DNA from: Leisingera methylohalidivorans DSM 14336
GTDB lineage: Bacteria > Pseudomonadota > Alphaproteobacteria > Rhodobacterales > Rhodobacteraceae
Assembly: GCF_000511355.1 (NCBI RefSeq)
Contig: NC_023135.1
Location: forward strand, 1,452,371-1,516,370
Direction: 5' to 3'
DNA: 64,000 bases
This document shows, piece by piece, positions 16,206-25,566 of the stretch (its first letter is position 1; each line of letters begins with the position of its first letter). Made by a program: the position numbers and the translations under genes. Under the pieces are notes generated by a model, which saw only the letters and a program-made list of their open reading frames with translations, made no database searches and was not told where the DNA came from.

Positions 16206-17609
16206 TCATGTCTTCATGAGGCGTCCGTGCTTGCGGGATTCTTCCAGCACCGCGCCAAAGGTGGCAAGCCCGCGTGCCTCAAGCATCGGCAGCATCTTGC
16301 AGAATACCTCAGCGGTGGCGCGGGCGTCCCCCATCGCGGTGTGGCGCAGGGCCGGAGGGATGGCGACGTCCAACCGTTCGCATAGCGCGTCCAGCGTGTG
16401 GTTCTGCGAGGCGCCGAACAGTACTGCGCTCAGCAGCACGGTGTCCAGCACCGGCTGGTCCCAACTGAAACCCGTGCGCTTGGCGTGGCGGTGCAGAAAG
16501 GCCATGTCAAAGGGCGCGTTGTGGGCCACGATCACGGCGTCCGAGGCAAATTGGTGAAAGGCGCGGGCGGCGTCGGAAATCACCGGCGCGCCCTGCACCA
16601 GGGCATCGCTGATGCCATGCACTTTGGTTGAAGCAGCAGGGATTGGCCGACCCGGATCCACAAGGGTTTCAAACGACTCGCTTTCGATAATACGGCCCCG
16701 GACAATCCGCAGTGCGCCGATCTGCACAATCTCGTCCTTATGCGGCAGCAGTCCGGTGGTTTCGGTGTCAAACACCACATAGCTGAGATTGCTGAGCTTG
16801 CGGCTGTCCAGCTCGGCGTGGTCCGTTTCCAGCAGCGCGAAGTCATAGACCAAGGGCCGGGAGTCTCCCGGGGCGAGTTCCGCATGGCTCCCTTCGAACA
16901 GAATGATGTAGCCTGGAGCGCCGCCCAAGGGTTTCAGCCGCAGGTCAAACACCTGGGTGCCGCTGGCGCTTTTGACTTCGGCCTGCACTTCCGTCCCGCT
17001 TCGTATCAGCCGGCCATAGGCGGCCTCCAGACCGGTGAGGTCCAGGTAATCGGACAGCGGCGCATTCAGACGCGGCGGGGCCTCCTGTGCCAGCACCGCG
17101 GCGGCCTGGCCGTCGTAGAGCACGATCTGATGGGAAGGGTTAACCATCACGGTGGCAATAGGGATGTCCGTCAGTAAGGCCGCGAGGCGGTTTTTTTCGG
17201 CCTCCAGATGCTCGGTTTCGCGGGCTATTGCTTCAGCCGCGGACAGCGCCGAGTCTCCCAATTGCCCGGCCAACCCCTCCGCTGCGGCTGCCAGATCACC
17301 GAGATATTGCGCGCCATGGGTGTCGAGCGCCCGCGATACGCCGGCATGGGCGCGGGCGCGCATGCCGGCCGCCAGCCGCTCGATTGGTTTGGCGACGTTT
17401 TCGTCAAACAGCAGCCAAACCGCGGCGCAGAGACCAAGGATGGCAAAACCGCTGAGCAGGCCGGAAAAGACGAAGGCATCCGTCAGTCCGGGCTGTCCAG
17501 CGCGGCTGTAGCCCAGCCACAGCGCGCCTGTGGTGACCGCAATGCCGCCAAGCGCCAAGGCGCAGAAAAACAGGAAGATGCGCAAACGCAAGCTGAGGCG
17601 CGCGTGCAT
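16206..17609 (-). CDS. membrane-anchored DEDDh exonuclease (DNA pol III epsilon-like) with sensor-like N-terminus
   Basis: A 467-residue protein of three parts. Two membrane helices (about 10-33 and 44-68) enclose a short periplasmic loop. A HAMP/PAS-like region follows (about 70-240, with TDIPIATVMVNPSHQIVLYDGQAA typical of PAS). The C-terminal exonuclease domain (275-440) has the full DEDDh set: Asp281, Glu283 (FDTETTG), Asp368 (HNAPFD), His423 and Asp428 (HTAMGD). Proofreading epsilon subunits are cytosolic and lack the first two parts. The gene is last in the minus-strand operon, three bases from its upstream neighbour, with the symporter and DUF294 genes. A sensory or regulatory nuclease is plausible; its substrate is unknown. 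Confidence 0.85.
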   Translation of the reverse strand: MHARLSLRLRIFLFFCALALGGIAVTTGALWLGYSRAGQPGLTDAFVFSGLLSGFAILGLCAAVWLLFDENVAKPIERLAAGMRARAHAGVSRALDTHGAQYLGDLAAAAEGLAGQLGDSALSAAEAIARETEHLEAEKNRLAALLTDIPIATVMVNPSHQIVLYDGQAAAVLAQEAPPRLNAPLSDYLDLTGLEAAYGRLIRSGTEVQAEVKSASGTQVFDLRLKPLGGAPGYIILFEGSHAELAPGDSRPLVYDFALLETDHAELDSRKLSNLSYVVFDTETTGLLPHKDEIVQIGALRIVRGRIIESESFETLVDPGRPIPAASTKVHGISDALVQGAPVISDAARAFHQFASDAVIVAHNAPFDMAFLHRHAKRTGFSWDQPVLDTVLLSAVLFGASQNHTLDALCERLDVAIPPALRHTAMGDARATAEVFCKMLPMLEARGLATFGAVLEESRKHGRLMKT

Positions 17610-17611
17610 GG

Positions 17612-18130
17612 CTACCCTCCGCAGGCGGTTGTCAGAATAGTATCGTCCGGAGTGCCCGCCACCCAGTCAAGCCCCTTGGGCAGGCCACTGCCGGAAAACA
17701 CGATAGTGCCTGCTGCCAGCGCCCGCCGCCATTTGCCGCAATCCAGCACCACGGGCCGGCTGTTGACCGGTGCCCAGCGGCCAAAGAAATAGATCTCGGC
17801 CAGATAGACCTCAGGGTGCGCCTGGTGGCTTTTCATTGTCGCAGTATCCAGCGCGGCAAAGCGGTCGATGTAAGGCACGGCATAGGTCCAGGGCCGGTAG
17901 AAGCTTTGGTTTTCAACTGTGTCCGCTACGACCAGCCCGTCTGGCAAGGCTGCGGCGGTGCGCGGGTACCAGCCGTATTCCGAAGCGATGGTAGCCGCGA
18001 TCATCGCTAGTCCCGCCGCCACCGGCGCCAGCCAGCGCGGCAGGCGACCGCGCATGAATTTTCCCAGCAGCATGACAACGCCAGCTGCAGCAATACCGGC
18101 AAAGATCACCGCAATCAATTCCAGAAACAT
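17612..18130 (-). CDS. uncharacterised inner-membrane protein of the symporter operon
   Basis: A 172-residue protein with two N-terminal membrane helices (about 4-26 and 34-52) and a soluble remainder containing FYRPWTYAVPYIDRFAALD and YFFGRWAPVNSRPVVLDC. Two cysteines remain in the soluble part. I do not recognise a characterised family. MFLELIAV is preferred as the start because GGGAGTTGAG precedes it; the upstream in-frame ATG lacks this. It sits between the DUF294 protein and the membrane exonuclease with a three-base gap to the latter, so the three are probably made together. Confidence 0.75.
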   Translation of the reverse strand: MFLELIAVIFAGIAAAGVVMLLGKFMRGRLPRWLAPVAAGLAMIAATIASEYGWYPRTAAALPDGLVVADTVENQSFYRPWTYAVPYIDRFAALDTATMKSHQAHPEVYLAEIYFFGRWAPVNSRPVVLDCGKWRRALAAGTIVFSGSGLPKGLDWVAGTPDDTILTTACGG

Positions 18131-18223
18131 CTCAACTCCCCGCAGGCCCAAGGCCGCTTCTTTTTTGTCCAAATATTTGCGCCGTAAGCTCCCGCGCTCC
18201 CGCGCTGCCGACAGGCGGAGGTG

Positions 18224-20053
18224 TCAGCTTAGCATGGCTTTGCCGTGCCCAACCGCCGATTGCATCGTCTTTACCACAACAAAGGCGTCGCGCAGATGAC
18301 TTCGCTCAAAATCCGAAAGATCGGACGGCGCCAGGTAATTGTCCGGCGCCTGGCCGCTGCGGATCTGTGCGGCCTGATGCTCGAGCCGGGTCTGGGAAAT
18401 CAGATCGTAGGCGTCCAGCAGATCGCGCGCACCGGAGGGGCTGAGCACGCCCGCTGCTTCTGCCGCCTCCAGCCGGGCGCGGGTGTCCACTACGGGCAGC
18501 TTGCCCTGCAGCGCATAGACCCGGCCCAGGTCGACCACCGGCACCACGCCGTTGTGCTTCATATCCAGCGTATTGCGGTGTTCGCCCGAGCGGATGGTGG
18601 CCAGCCCGCGCAAGAGACCCAGCGGCGGCGTGTGCTTCAACGAATTGGCGATCAGATGCGCGGTGAAGATCGAATTAGCGCTGGCGGCCTGCAGGGTCTC
18701 CTGGTGAAGACCGGCAAACAGCGCGGCCTCGCCGCCGATCGGGCGCAGGTCGAACATCACCGAGGCCAGCATCTGCGCCTCGGGATCAGGTTTGGCGATC
18801 CAGCCGCGGAAGTAATCGCGCCAAACGCGCAAGGGCTGCCGCCAGCGGCCATTCGACGCCATCATGTCGCCGGGGCAGTAGACGTAGCCGCAGGTATTCA
18901 GCCCGTCGCAGACGAAACCGGCAAGCTGCGCGAAATAGACCTCATCGCCGGACGCCAGATCGTCGGACAGGATCAGGCAATTGTCCTGATCGGACACGCC
19001 GGTCTGTTCGCGCCGCCCCTGTGATCCGCAAGCAAGCCACAGATAGGGCACCGGCGGCGGACCCAGTGCCTTCTCGGCCAGCGCCAGCAGGCGGCGGGTC
19101 ACGATGTCGGCGATGTCGGTTATCAGCCGCGTGACGATTTCATGGCGGTTGCCTGCGGCCACCAGCTGCACCAGCAGACGGGGGATCTCGGCGGTGACCC
19201 GGGCCATGTCCTTGGCACTGGTGGCGCGGGTCAGGGCTGATACCAGCTCAGCTGAGCTGACAGCCTGGAACCGGGTCAGATCGGTCTGGGTGACAATGCC
19301 TGCCAGCACGCCGCGCTGCATAACCGGGATATGACCGATGCCGTGCTCCATCATCAGGTGCAACACGTCCGAGCCAATAGCCGACGCATCCAGTGTCAGC
19401 GGGTCCGGGGTCATCATGGCGGCAACAGGGGTCGAAATGGGTTTGCCCGCAGCCAGAACCTTGGCGGTCAGGTCGCGGGTGGTCAGTATGCCTTGCAGCT
19501 GGTCGCCATCGGTGACGCAGACCGAGGATATGCCGTGATCCCGCATCAGCTGCGCCGCGCCCTGGCACGTCAGCCCGCTGGAGCAGGTGACGGGCGCGCG
19601 GGTCATGATTGCCTCGACCCGCGTGGTGGCGAGGCTGTTGCTGCCGACGCTGCCGGGGCGGCGCCGGTCAAAGAACCTCGCGACCTGCGGCTGGCTGGCC
19701 ATCAGGTTGTGGAAATCTCCTGTTGGCAGCAACAGCAGCAGGCTGTCGGTGATTGCCCGTGCCGAAGTTACAGCGCGACCGCCGCGGGTCAGGCCGCGCT
19801 CGCCAAAGGAATTGAGCGGGCCAAGGATCGAGACGGGGATGTTGTTTTCATCCCGAACCTCCACCTCGCCGCTGTGGACCAGGTAGAGGCCGTCCAGCTC
19901 CGCGTTCAGCACATAGACGGGGGCGTCTGCGGCAGTCTCAATCTGGCGGAACCTGGGTGCCAGCTCCTGCAGTAGCGCCGGGTCGAGGCTGTCGTAGGGA
20001 TGAACAGAGGACAGGAAGCGGAGCAGGGCGGCGTCGGAAAGGGGCATGATCAT
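18224..20053 (-). CDS. cNMP-binding / CBS / DUF294 nucleotidyltransferase-like protein
   Basis: A 609-residue cytosolic regulator-like protein. Domains in order: a cyclic-nucleotide-binding domain (12-120, with LDGLYLVHSGEVEVRD and FGERGL), two CBS domains (about 148-205 and 210-265), and a DUF294 nucleotidyltransferase-like domain (from about 300) with ACGSQGRREQTGVSDQDN: the GS of the fold at 343-344 and the acidic pair Asp355/Asp357. The last is the pattern of GlnD-like uridylyltransferases. It thus could sense a nucleotide and modify a partner. It lies between the symporter and the exonuclease genes. Start may be 20053 or the second ATG at 20047. Confidence 0.88.
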   Translation of the reverse strand: MIMPLSDAALLRFLSSVHPYDSLDPALLQELAPRFRQIETAADAPVYVLNAELDGLYLVHSGEVEVRDENNIPVSILGPLNSFGERGLTRGGRAVTSARAITDSLLLLLPTGDFHNLMASQPQVARFFDRRRPGSVGSNSLATTRVEAIMTRAPVTCSSGLTCQGAAQLMRDHGISSVCVTDGDQLQGILTTRDLTAKVLAAGKPISTPVAAMMTPDPLTLDASAIGSDVLHLMMEHGIGHIPVMQRGVLAGIVTQTDLTRFQAVSSAELVSALTRATSAKDMARVTAEIPRLLVQLVAAGNRHEIVTRLITDIADIVTRRLLALAEKALGPPPVPYLWLACGSQGRREQTGVSDQDNCLILSDDLASGDEVYFAQLAGFVCDGLNTCGYVYCPGDMMASNGRWRQPLRVWRDYFRGWIAKPDPEAQMLASVMFDLRPIGGEAALFAGLHQETLQAASANSIFTAHLIANSLKHTPPLGLLRGLATIRSGEHRNTLDMKHNGVVPVVDLGRVYALQGKLPVVDTRARLEAAEAAGVLSPSGARDLLDAYDLISQTRLEHQAAQIRSGQAPDNYLAPSDLSDFERSHLRDAFVVVKTMQSAVGHGKAMLS

Positions 20054-20152
20054 ACCTGCGTGACATCAAGAAAAATGGTCCCGCCGAGTGTGAACCGGAC
20101 GGGACCATGAGGAAAGAGGCGGGCCGCAGGGAGAACGGCCCGCCAGGGGAGG

Positions 20153-21937
20153 TTAGTGGTCCTGTGCGGCCCCTGCGCCGCGCGGGATGCGGACGCTTTC
20201 CACCAGCTCTTCGATCTCGGCAGGAATGGCCGCGGTCGATTTGGAGACGATGAAGGCGACTGCGAAATTGACCATTGCGCCGATCGCACCGAAGGAGGTG
20301 GATTTGACGGTGCCCAGCAGCGGATCCGCATCGGTGAAGGAGTTGGTGTCCGGGATGAACAGCCAGCCCTTGTGCAGGAAGATGTAGACCAGGGTCACGA
20401 TCAAGCCTGCCAGCATGCCGGCCACGGCGCCCTTGTTGTTCACCTTTGTGAAGATGCCCATCATCAGCGCCGGGAAGATCGAGGCAGCGGCGAGGCCAAA
20501 GGCCAGCGCCACGGTCTGTGCCGCAAAGCCGGGCGGGTTCAGACCCAGATAGGTCGCCACCGCAATCGCCACGGCCATGGCAATGCGGGCCGACAGCAGT
20601 TCGCCCTTTTCCGAGATCTGCGGGTTGATCGAGCCTTTGATCAGGTCGTGCGAAACGGCCGAGGAGATCGCCAGCAACAGGCCCGCCGCGGTCGACAGCG
20701 CCGCCGCCAGACCGCCGGCAGCCACCAGGCCGATCACCCAGCTGGGCAGGTTGGCGATTTCCGGGTTGGCCAGAACCAGGATGTCCCGGTTGAACTTGGT
20801 CAGCTCATTGCCAGCCCAGCCGTTGGCTTCGGCAGTTGCTTGCAGATCGGCGTTCTGGTCGTTGTAGTACTGAATTGCTCCGTCGCCGTTCTTGTCTTCC
20901 CAGGCCAGGAGGCCGGTTTTCTGCCAGGTCGCCATCCAGTCGTACTGCGGATCGTTCTCGATCTGCTGCACGGTCACGGCGCCTCCTTCGATGCCGCCAT
21001 TGGGCCACATCATCTCGGTGATATTGAGGCGCGCCATAGCGCCAACTGCCGGAGCGGTCAGGTACAGCAGCGCGATGAACACCAGCGCCCAGCCTGCCGA
21101 CCAGCGCGCATCAGCGACGCGCGGTACGGTGAAGAAGCGCATGATCACATGGGGCAGGCCCGCGGTGCCGATCATCAGCGACAAGGTGAAAAGCACCATG
21201 TTGAAGGTGTCGGAATGATGCGTGGTATACTCGTTAAAACCCAGTTCGCGGACAATTGCGTCCAGCTTGGCCAGCAGCGGCTCACCCGAAGCGGCATGGT
21301 CGCCGAACAGGCCCAGGGCCGGAACCGGGTTGCCGGTTAGCTGCAGTGAGATGAAGATCGCCGGGATAGTGTAGGCCATGATCAGCACGCAGTACTGCGC
21401 CACCTGGGTGTAGGTCACGCCCTTCATGCCGCCGAACACGGCGTAGGCAAAGACCACACAGGCGCCGATCAGCAGGCCGGTAGTGTTGGAAACCTCCAAG
21501 AAACGGCCGAAGGCAACGCCGACGCCGGTCATCTGGCCGATCACATAGGTGGTCGAGGCCACGATCAGGCAGATCACCGCGACGATGCGCGCGGTCGGGG
21601 AGTAGAACCGGTCGCCGATGAACTCGGACACGGTGAACTTGCCGAACTTGCGCAGGTAGGGGGCCAGCAGCAGCGCCAGCAGCACATAGCCGCCGGTCCA
21701 GCCCATCAGAAAGGTCGAGTTGTCATAGCCGGTAAAGGCGATGAGCCCCGCCATCGAGATGAAGGAAGCCGCCGACATCCAGTCGGCCGCGGTGGCCATG
21801 CCGTTGGTGACCGGGTGAACACCCCGGCCGGCGGCATAGAATTCCGAGGTGGAGCCCGCCCGGGCCCAGATGGCGATGCCGATATAAAGCGCAAAACTCG
21901 CGCCCACGAACATCAGATTGATGGTGAACTGGTCCAT
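20153..21937 (-). CDS. sodium:solute symporter, VC_2705 subfamily (acetate-type)
   Basis: A 594-residue SSS-family permease with about 13 membrane helices. MDQFTINLMFVGASFALYIGIAIWARA opens the protein and AADWMSAASFISMAGLI carries the Na+/substrate region. A soluble loop with NGDGAIQYYNDQNADLQ lies near 360-385; its DKNGDGAIQ stretch is EF-hand-like. The small DUF4212 protein encoded one base upstream is its usual partner. Adjacent acs indicates acetate or another short carboxylate as substrate. The DUF294 gene follows 99 bases downstream. Confidence 0.9.
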   Translation of the reverse strand: MDQFTINLMFVGASFALYIGIAIWARAGSTSEFYAAGRGVHPVTNGMATAADWMSAASFISMAGLIAFTGYDNSTFLMGWTGGYVLLALLLAPYLRKFGKFTVSEFIGDRFYSPTARIVAVICLIVASTTYVIGQMTGVGVAFGRFLEVSNTTGLLIGACVVFAYAVFGGMKGVTYTQVAQYCVLIMAYTIPAIFISLQLTGNPVPALGLFGDHAASGEPLLAKLDAIVRELGFNEYTTHHSDTFNMVLFTLSLMIGTAGLPHVIMRFFTVPRVADARWSAGWALVFIALLYLTAPAVGAMARLNITEMMWPNGGIEGGAVTVQQIENDPQYDWMATWQKTGLLAWEDKNGDGAIQYYNDQNADLQATAEANGWAGNELTKFNRDILVLANPEIANLPSWVIGLVAAGGLAAALSTAAGLLLAISSAVSHDLIKGSINPQISEKGELLSARIAMAVAIAVATYLGLNPPGFAAQTVALAFGLAAASIFPALMMGIFTKVNNKGAVAGMLAGLIVTLVYIFLHKGWLFIPDTNSFTDADPLLGTVKSTSFGAIGAMVNFAVAFIVSKSTAAIPAEIEELVESVRIPRGAGAAQDH

Positions 21938-21938
21938 C

Positions 21939-22223
21939 TTATTCTTCCTCCACGCCGTATTCGCGGTCCAGTTTGTTCATCCGGAACGCGTAGAAAAAGA
22001 TCAGCCCCAGGAACACCAGGATCGAGCCCTGCTGAGCGAACCAGAAGCCCAGATCGCTGCCGCCTACCTTGATGCCGGACAGCATCGGGCGCAGCAGAAT
22101 GCCAAATCCGAACGAGACGACAGCCCAGATCACCAGGCTGACAAGAATGATGCGCACGTTTGCCGCCCAATAGCCCTTGTCGGACTCGGCAGTTTGCGCA
22201 GAGTGTGTGGTTTGTTCCGCCAT
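21939..22223 (-). CDS. DUF4212 symporter small subunit
   Basis: A 94-residue membrane protein with two helices (VRIILVSLVIWAVVSFGFGI and FWFAQQGSILVFLGLIFFYAF) and the family ending MNKLDREYG. DUF4212 proteins are found directly before VC_2705-type sodium symporters and are thought to be their small subunit. The start is fixed by AGAAGGAGGAACCGCTG. Its stop is one base before the symporter start, so translation is probably coupled. Confidence 0.9.
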   Translation of the reverse strand: MAEQTTHSAQTAESDKGYWAANVRIILVSLVIWAVVSFGFGILLRPMLSGIKVGGSDLGFWFAQQGSILVFLGLIFFYAFRMNKLDREYGVEEE

Positions 22224-22382
22224 CAGCGGTTCCTCCTTCTTCCTCTCCTGTGCGGCCCGGCCTGGGGCTGGGCACACGGTCTCCGTTGACCCGGCGCCGG
22301 TTCAGGGCGTGCAGGCATGCAACCTCCGGTCCGGCGGGCACGGGGCCTGCCGGTTCCAGCGGGTATTTTCATTTCGGATAAG

Positions 22383-22414
22383 ACGGGGTCCGGCGCGGTT
22401 CGCACCGGCCCCGT
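22383..22414 (-). terminator. hairpin after adk
   Basis: ACGGGG and CCCCGT with inner arms CCGGTGCG and CGCGCCGG form a long GC stem about 11 bases beyond the adk stop. The T-rich side (TTTCTT) reads on the plus strand, so it may act weakly on the minus strand and allow read-through toward DUF4212. Confidence 0.5.
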
Positions 22415-22424
22415 TTCTTGGTCG

Positions 22425-23108
22425 TTAGCTGGTGGCCGTCCTTACGATGGCCGCCATTTCATGGGCGATGTCGTCGATGCCGCCCATGGCATCTGTGGAT
22501 TGCAGAACGCCTTTGCCGCTGTAATAGGCGATCAGCGGCGCGGTCTGCGCGTGATAGGCCTCCAGCCGGCTGGCAACGGTTTCTGCGTTATCGTCAGCAC
22601 GCCGCTTCATTTCAGAGCCGCCGCATTTGTCGCATCTACCGGCCTCGGCGGGCTGCTTGAAGCTATCGTGATAGCCCTCGCCGCAGCCGCCGCAGGTGTA
22701 GCGGCCGGAGATCCGCTCGACCATCGCCGCATCATCCACCTCGAGGCTGATCGCGGCGTTGATTTTCTGGCCAGTCTCGGCCAGCAGGCCGTCCAGCGCT
22801 TCGGCCTGCACGGTTGTGCGGGGGAAGCCATCAAGGATCACGCCCTTGGCGCAGTCCGGCTCTGCCAGACGGTCGCGCAGGATGTTGATCACGATCTCAT
22901 CGCTGACCAGCTGGCCTGCTTCCATCACCGCTTTGGCAGCCAGGCCCGCAGGCGTGCACGCGGCCACTGCGGTGCGTAGCAGGTCGCCCGTCGACAGCTG
23001 CACGTAGCCAAATTTTTCCTCCAGCATCCGCGCCTGGGTGCCCTTGCCGGCGCCCGGAGGCCCCAGCAGGATCAAGACGGCGGGGCGGGTCATGACTGCC
23101 ATGTTCAT
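22425..23108 (-). CDS. adk: adenylate kinase, zinc-lid type
   Basis: A 227-residue enzyme converting AMP + ATP to 2 ADP. The P-loop is GPPGAGKGTQ near the N-terminus. DGFPRTTVQAEAL and the LID domain are of the long form, with a zinc knuckle CGGC...CDKC (C-x2-C-x16-C-x2-C). The start MNMAVMTRP lies seven bases after the acs stop, so the two are surely co-transcribed; this start is chosen because an upstream one would overlap acs. The acs reaction yields AMP, which adk recycles. Most adk genes lie in the ribosomal-protein cluster, so this may be a second copy. Confidence 0.92.
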   Translation of the reverse strand: MNMAVMTRPAVLILLGPPGAGKGTQARMLEEKFGYVQLSTGDLLRTAVAACTPAGLAAKAVMEAGQLVSDEIVINILRDRLAEPDCAKGVILDGFPRTTVQAEALDGLLAETGQKINAAISLEVDDAAMVERISGRYTCGGCGEGYHDSFKQPAEAGRCDKCGGSEMKRRADDNAETVASRLEAYHAQTAPLIAYYSGKGVLQSTDAMGGIDDIAHEMAAIVRTATS

Positions 23109-23115
23109 CTGTTTA

Positions 23116-25077
23116 TCACCCCTTGTTCGCGCGGTTTGCAATCAGGTCGTCGACCACCGACGGATCGGCAAGAGTCGATGTATCGCCAAGGCTGCCAAAG
23201 TCGTTCTCTGCGATCTTGCGCAGGATGCGGCGCATGATCTTGCCGGAGCGGGTTTTCGGCAGGCCCGGCGCCCACTGGATCACGTCGGGCGAGGCAATCG
23301 GGCCGATCTCGGTCCGCACCCAGGTACGCAGCTCCTTCAGCAGTTCATCCGAAGGGTCGCGGTCGTTCATCAGGGTCACGTAGCAGTAAATGCCCTGGCC
23401 CTTGATCTCATGCGGGTAGCCGACCACGGCGGCCTCGGCTACGGCGGTATGGGCCACCAGCGCGCTTTCAACCTCGGCTGTGCCCATGCGGTGGCCGGAG
23501 ACGTTGATCACGTCATCGACGCGTCCGGTGATCCAGTAATCGCCGTCCTCGTCGCGGCGGCAGCCGTCGCCGGTGAAGTAGTAACCTTTGTAGTCAGAGA
23601 AATAAGTCTTCTCGAACCTCTCATGGTCGCCCCAGACGGTGCGCATCTGACCCGGCCAGCTGTCCTTGATGCACAAAACGCCTTCCACGCCGTTGCCCTC
23701 GATCTCGCCGCCGCTGGTGGGGTCCAGAACCACCGGCTGGATACCAAAGAAAGGTTTCATCGCGGCGCCCGGCTTCATTGCGTGGGCGCCCGGCAGCGGG
23801 GTCATCAGATGGCCGCCGGTCTCGGTCTGCCACCAGGTATCAACGATCGGGCATTTGCCCTTGCCGACAACCTCATTGTACCAGTTCCAGGCCTCGGGGT
23901 TGATCGGTTCACCCACCGTGCCCAGCACCTTGAGATCGCTGAGATCGCATTTTTCGACCCATTCGTTACCCTGACCCATCAGTGCGCGCAGCGCTGTGGG
24001 GGCCGTATAAAACTGATTCACCTTGTGCTTTTGGCAGACTTGCCAAAAGCGTGAGGCATCGGGATAGGTCGGCACGCCTTCGAACATCAGCGTGGTGGCG
24101 CCGTTGGCCAGCGGGCCATAGACGATATAGCTGTGGCCGGTGACCCAGCCCACATCCGCGGTGCACCAGTAGATGTCGCCATCGTGGTAATCGAAAGTGA
24201 TCTCATGGGTCATCGCGGCATAGGCCAAATAGCCGCCGGAGGTATGCACAACGCCCTTGGGCTGGCCGGTGGAGCCGGAGGTGTAGAGGATGAACAGCGG
24301 ATCCTCGGCGTTCATCTCGGCGGGGGCGCAGTAATCATCCGCTTCCAGCGCCATTTCATTGTAGTCAAAGTCGCGCCCGTCGACCCAGGTGGTCTGGCCG
24401 CCAGTGCGTTTGACCACCAGGCATTTAACGCTGTCCTTGGTGTGCAGCAGCGCCGCGTCGGCGTTCGACTTCAGGGCGGTCTTGCGGCCGCCGCGGGGGG
24501 CCTCATCGGCGGTAATGACCACTTTGGCGTCGCAGCCGTTGACCCGGGCCGCCAGCGCGTCGGGGGAGAATCCGGCAAACACGATGGAATGGATGGCGCC
24601 GATCCTGGCGCAGGCCAGCATGGCATAGGCCGCTTCGGGGATCATCGGCAGGTAGATCACCACGCGGTCGCCTTTGCGCACCCCCATCGACACGAGGATG
24701 TTGGCCATCCGGCAGGTGCGGCGGTGCAGTTCCTTATAGGTAATGTGCTGCGCAGGTTCTTCCGGGCTATCCGGTTCCCAGATGATCGCGGTCTGATCGC
24801 AGCGGTTTTCCAGGTGGCGGTCGATGCAGTTGGCGCTGACGTTCAGGGTGCCGTCGCTGTACCAGTTGATCGAAACATTGCCAAAATCATAGTTCACGTC
24901 CTTCACCTGGGTAAAGGGCTTGATCCAGTCGATGCGCTTGCCTTGTTCGCCCCAGAACCCTTCAGGGTCGGTCAGCGAGGCGTCATACATCTCCTGATAC
25001 TTGGCGGCAGTCACATGCGCACGGGCAACGGTTTCGTCGGACGGCGGATAGACAGCGTCTGCGTGCAACGCGTTCAT
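23116..25077 (-). CDS. acs: acetyl-CoA synthetase
   Basis: A 653-residue AMP-forming ligase making acetyl-CoA from acetate, ATP and CoA. Adenylation motifs are [18 protein letters not shown] and [16 protein letters not shown]. The C-terminal catalytic lysine is Lys613 in [14 protein letters not shown], the residue known in the family to be acetylated for control. Length is typical of Acs (about 650). The start at 25077 follows GGGAGGAAACC. It leads the minus-strand operon acs-adk, with the symporter genes further downstream. The long upstream gap (490 bases) probably holds the regulated promoter. Confidence 0.95.
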   Translation of the reverse strand: MNALHADAVYPPSDETVARAHVTAAKYQEMYDASLTDPEGFWGEQGKRIDWIKPFTQVKDVNYDFGNVSINWYSDGTLNVSANCIDRHLENRCDQTAIIWEPDSPEEPAQHITYKELHRRTCRMANILVSMGVRKGDRVVIYLPMIPEAAYAMLACARIGAIHSIVFAGFSPDALAARVNGCDAKVVITADEAPRGGRKTALKSNADAALLHTKDSVKCLVVKRTGGQTTWVDGRDFDYNEMALEADDYCAPAEMNAEDPLFILYTSGSTGQPKGVVHTSGGYLAYAAMTHEITFDYHDGDIYWCTADVGWVTGHSYIVYGPLANGATTLMFEGVPTYPDASRFWQVCQKHKVNQFYTAPTALRALMGQGNEWVEKCDLSDLKVLGTVGEPINPEAWNWYNEVVGKGKCPIVDTWWQTETGGHLMTPLPGAHAMKPGAAMKPFFGIQPVVLDPTSGGEIEGNGVEGVLCIKDSWPGQMRTVWGDHERFEKTYFSDYKGYYFTGDGCRRDEDGDYWITGRVDDVINVSGHRMGTAEVESALVAHTAVAEAAVVGYPHEIKGQGIYCYVTLMNDRDPSDELLKELRTWVRTEIGPIASPDVIQWAPGLPKTRSGKIMRRILRKIAENDFGSLGDTSTLADPSVVDDLIANRANKG

Positions 25078-25566
25078 TCGGTTTCCTCCCAGAATTTTAT
25101 TGGCAAGACAAACGACAACGCTGTGCCGTGGCTGTCAAACCGTTTCCTCCTAGGGTCAAACAATACCGCAGTTTGAAAATTTGTGAATAAGGTACCGATA
25201 TCAAAGGCTTTACCTGTCAACTAATTTAAGGATTTCAGATTTTCTTGTAAATAAAGTGGCGTGCAAGCGGATGCGGCGGTCTGTTTTCATAGGCTTTTCT
25301 GTAAATTTCGCCAGCGGCCTGTTGCTGCCTCAATCGCTGCAATGGGCTTAGGAGCGGCGTACTGCCGCACCTTCCGGCAGCTTAGCACCTGCGGCATATT
25401 GTGCCTGTGCGGCGGAACTTTCGCTTCGAGGACGGCGCGAGTCGCTGCGTCACCTTTCCCTTCGAGGGGCTTGGCAGCGCCTATCTGTGCCGCTAGCCTG
25501 CCTGTTAAGCGCTCCACTCCGGTCAGATGCCGGATCGAAAAGGGCGCAATTCGGGAGAGTTACATC
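25078..25566. promoter_or_regulatory. divergent promoter region of acs and the TRAP operon
   Basis: A 489-base gap between divergent genes. The part near acs (25150-25260) is AT-rich (AAATTTGTGAATAAGG, TCTTGTAAATAAAGTGG) and a likely promoter zone. The rest is GC-rich with no convincing reading frame or named operator. Confidence 0.5.

Noticed and set aside
25287..25517. 76-codon minus-strand frame upstream of acs
   Set aside because: No ribosome site, no similarity, and located in a promoter region.
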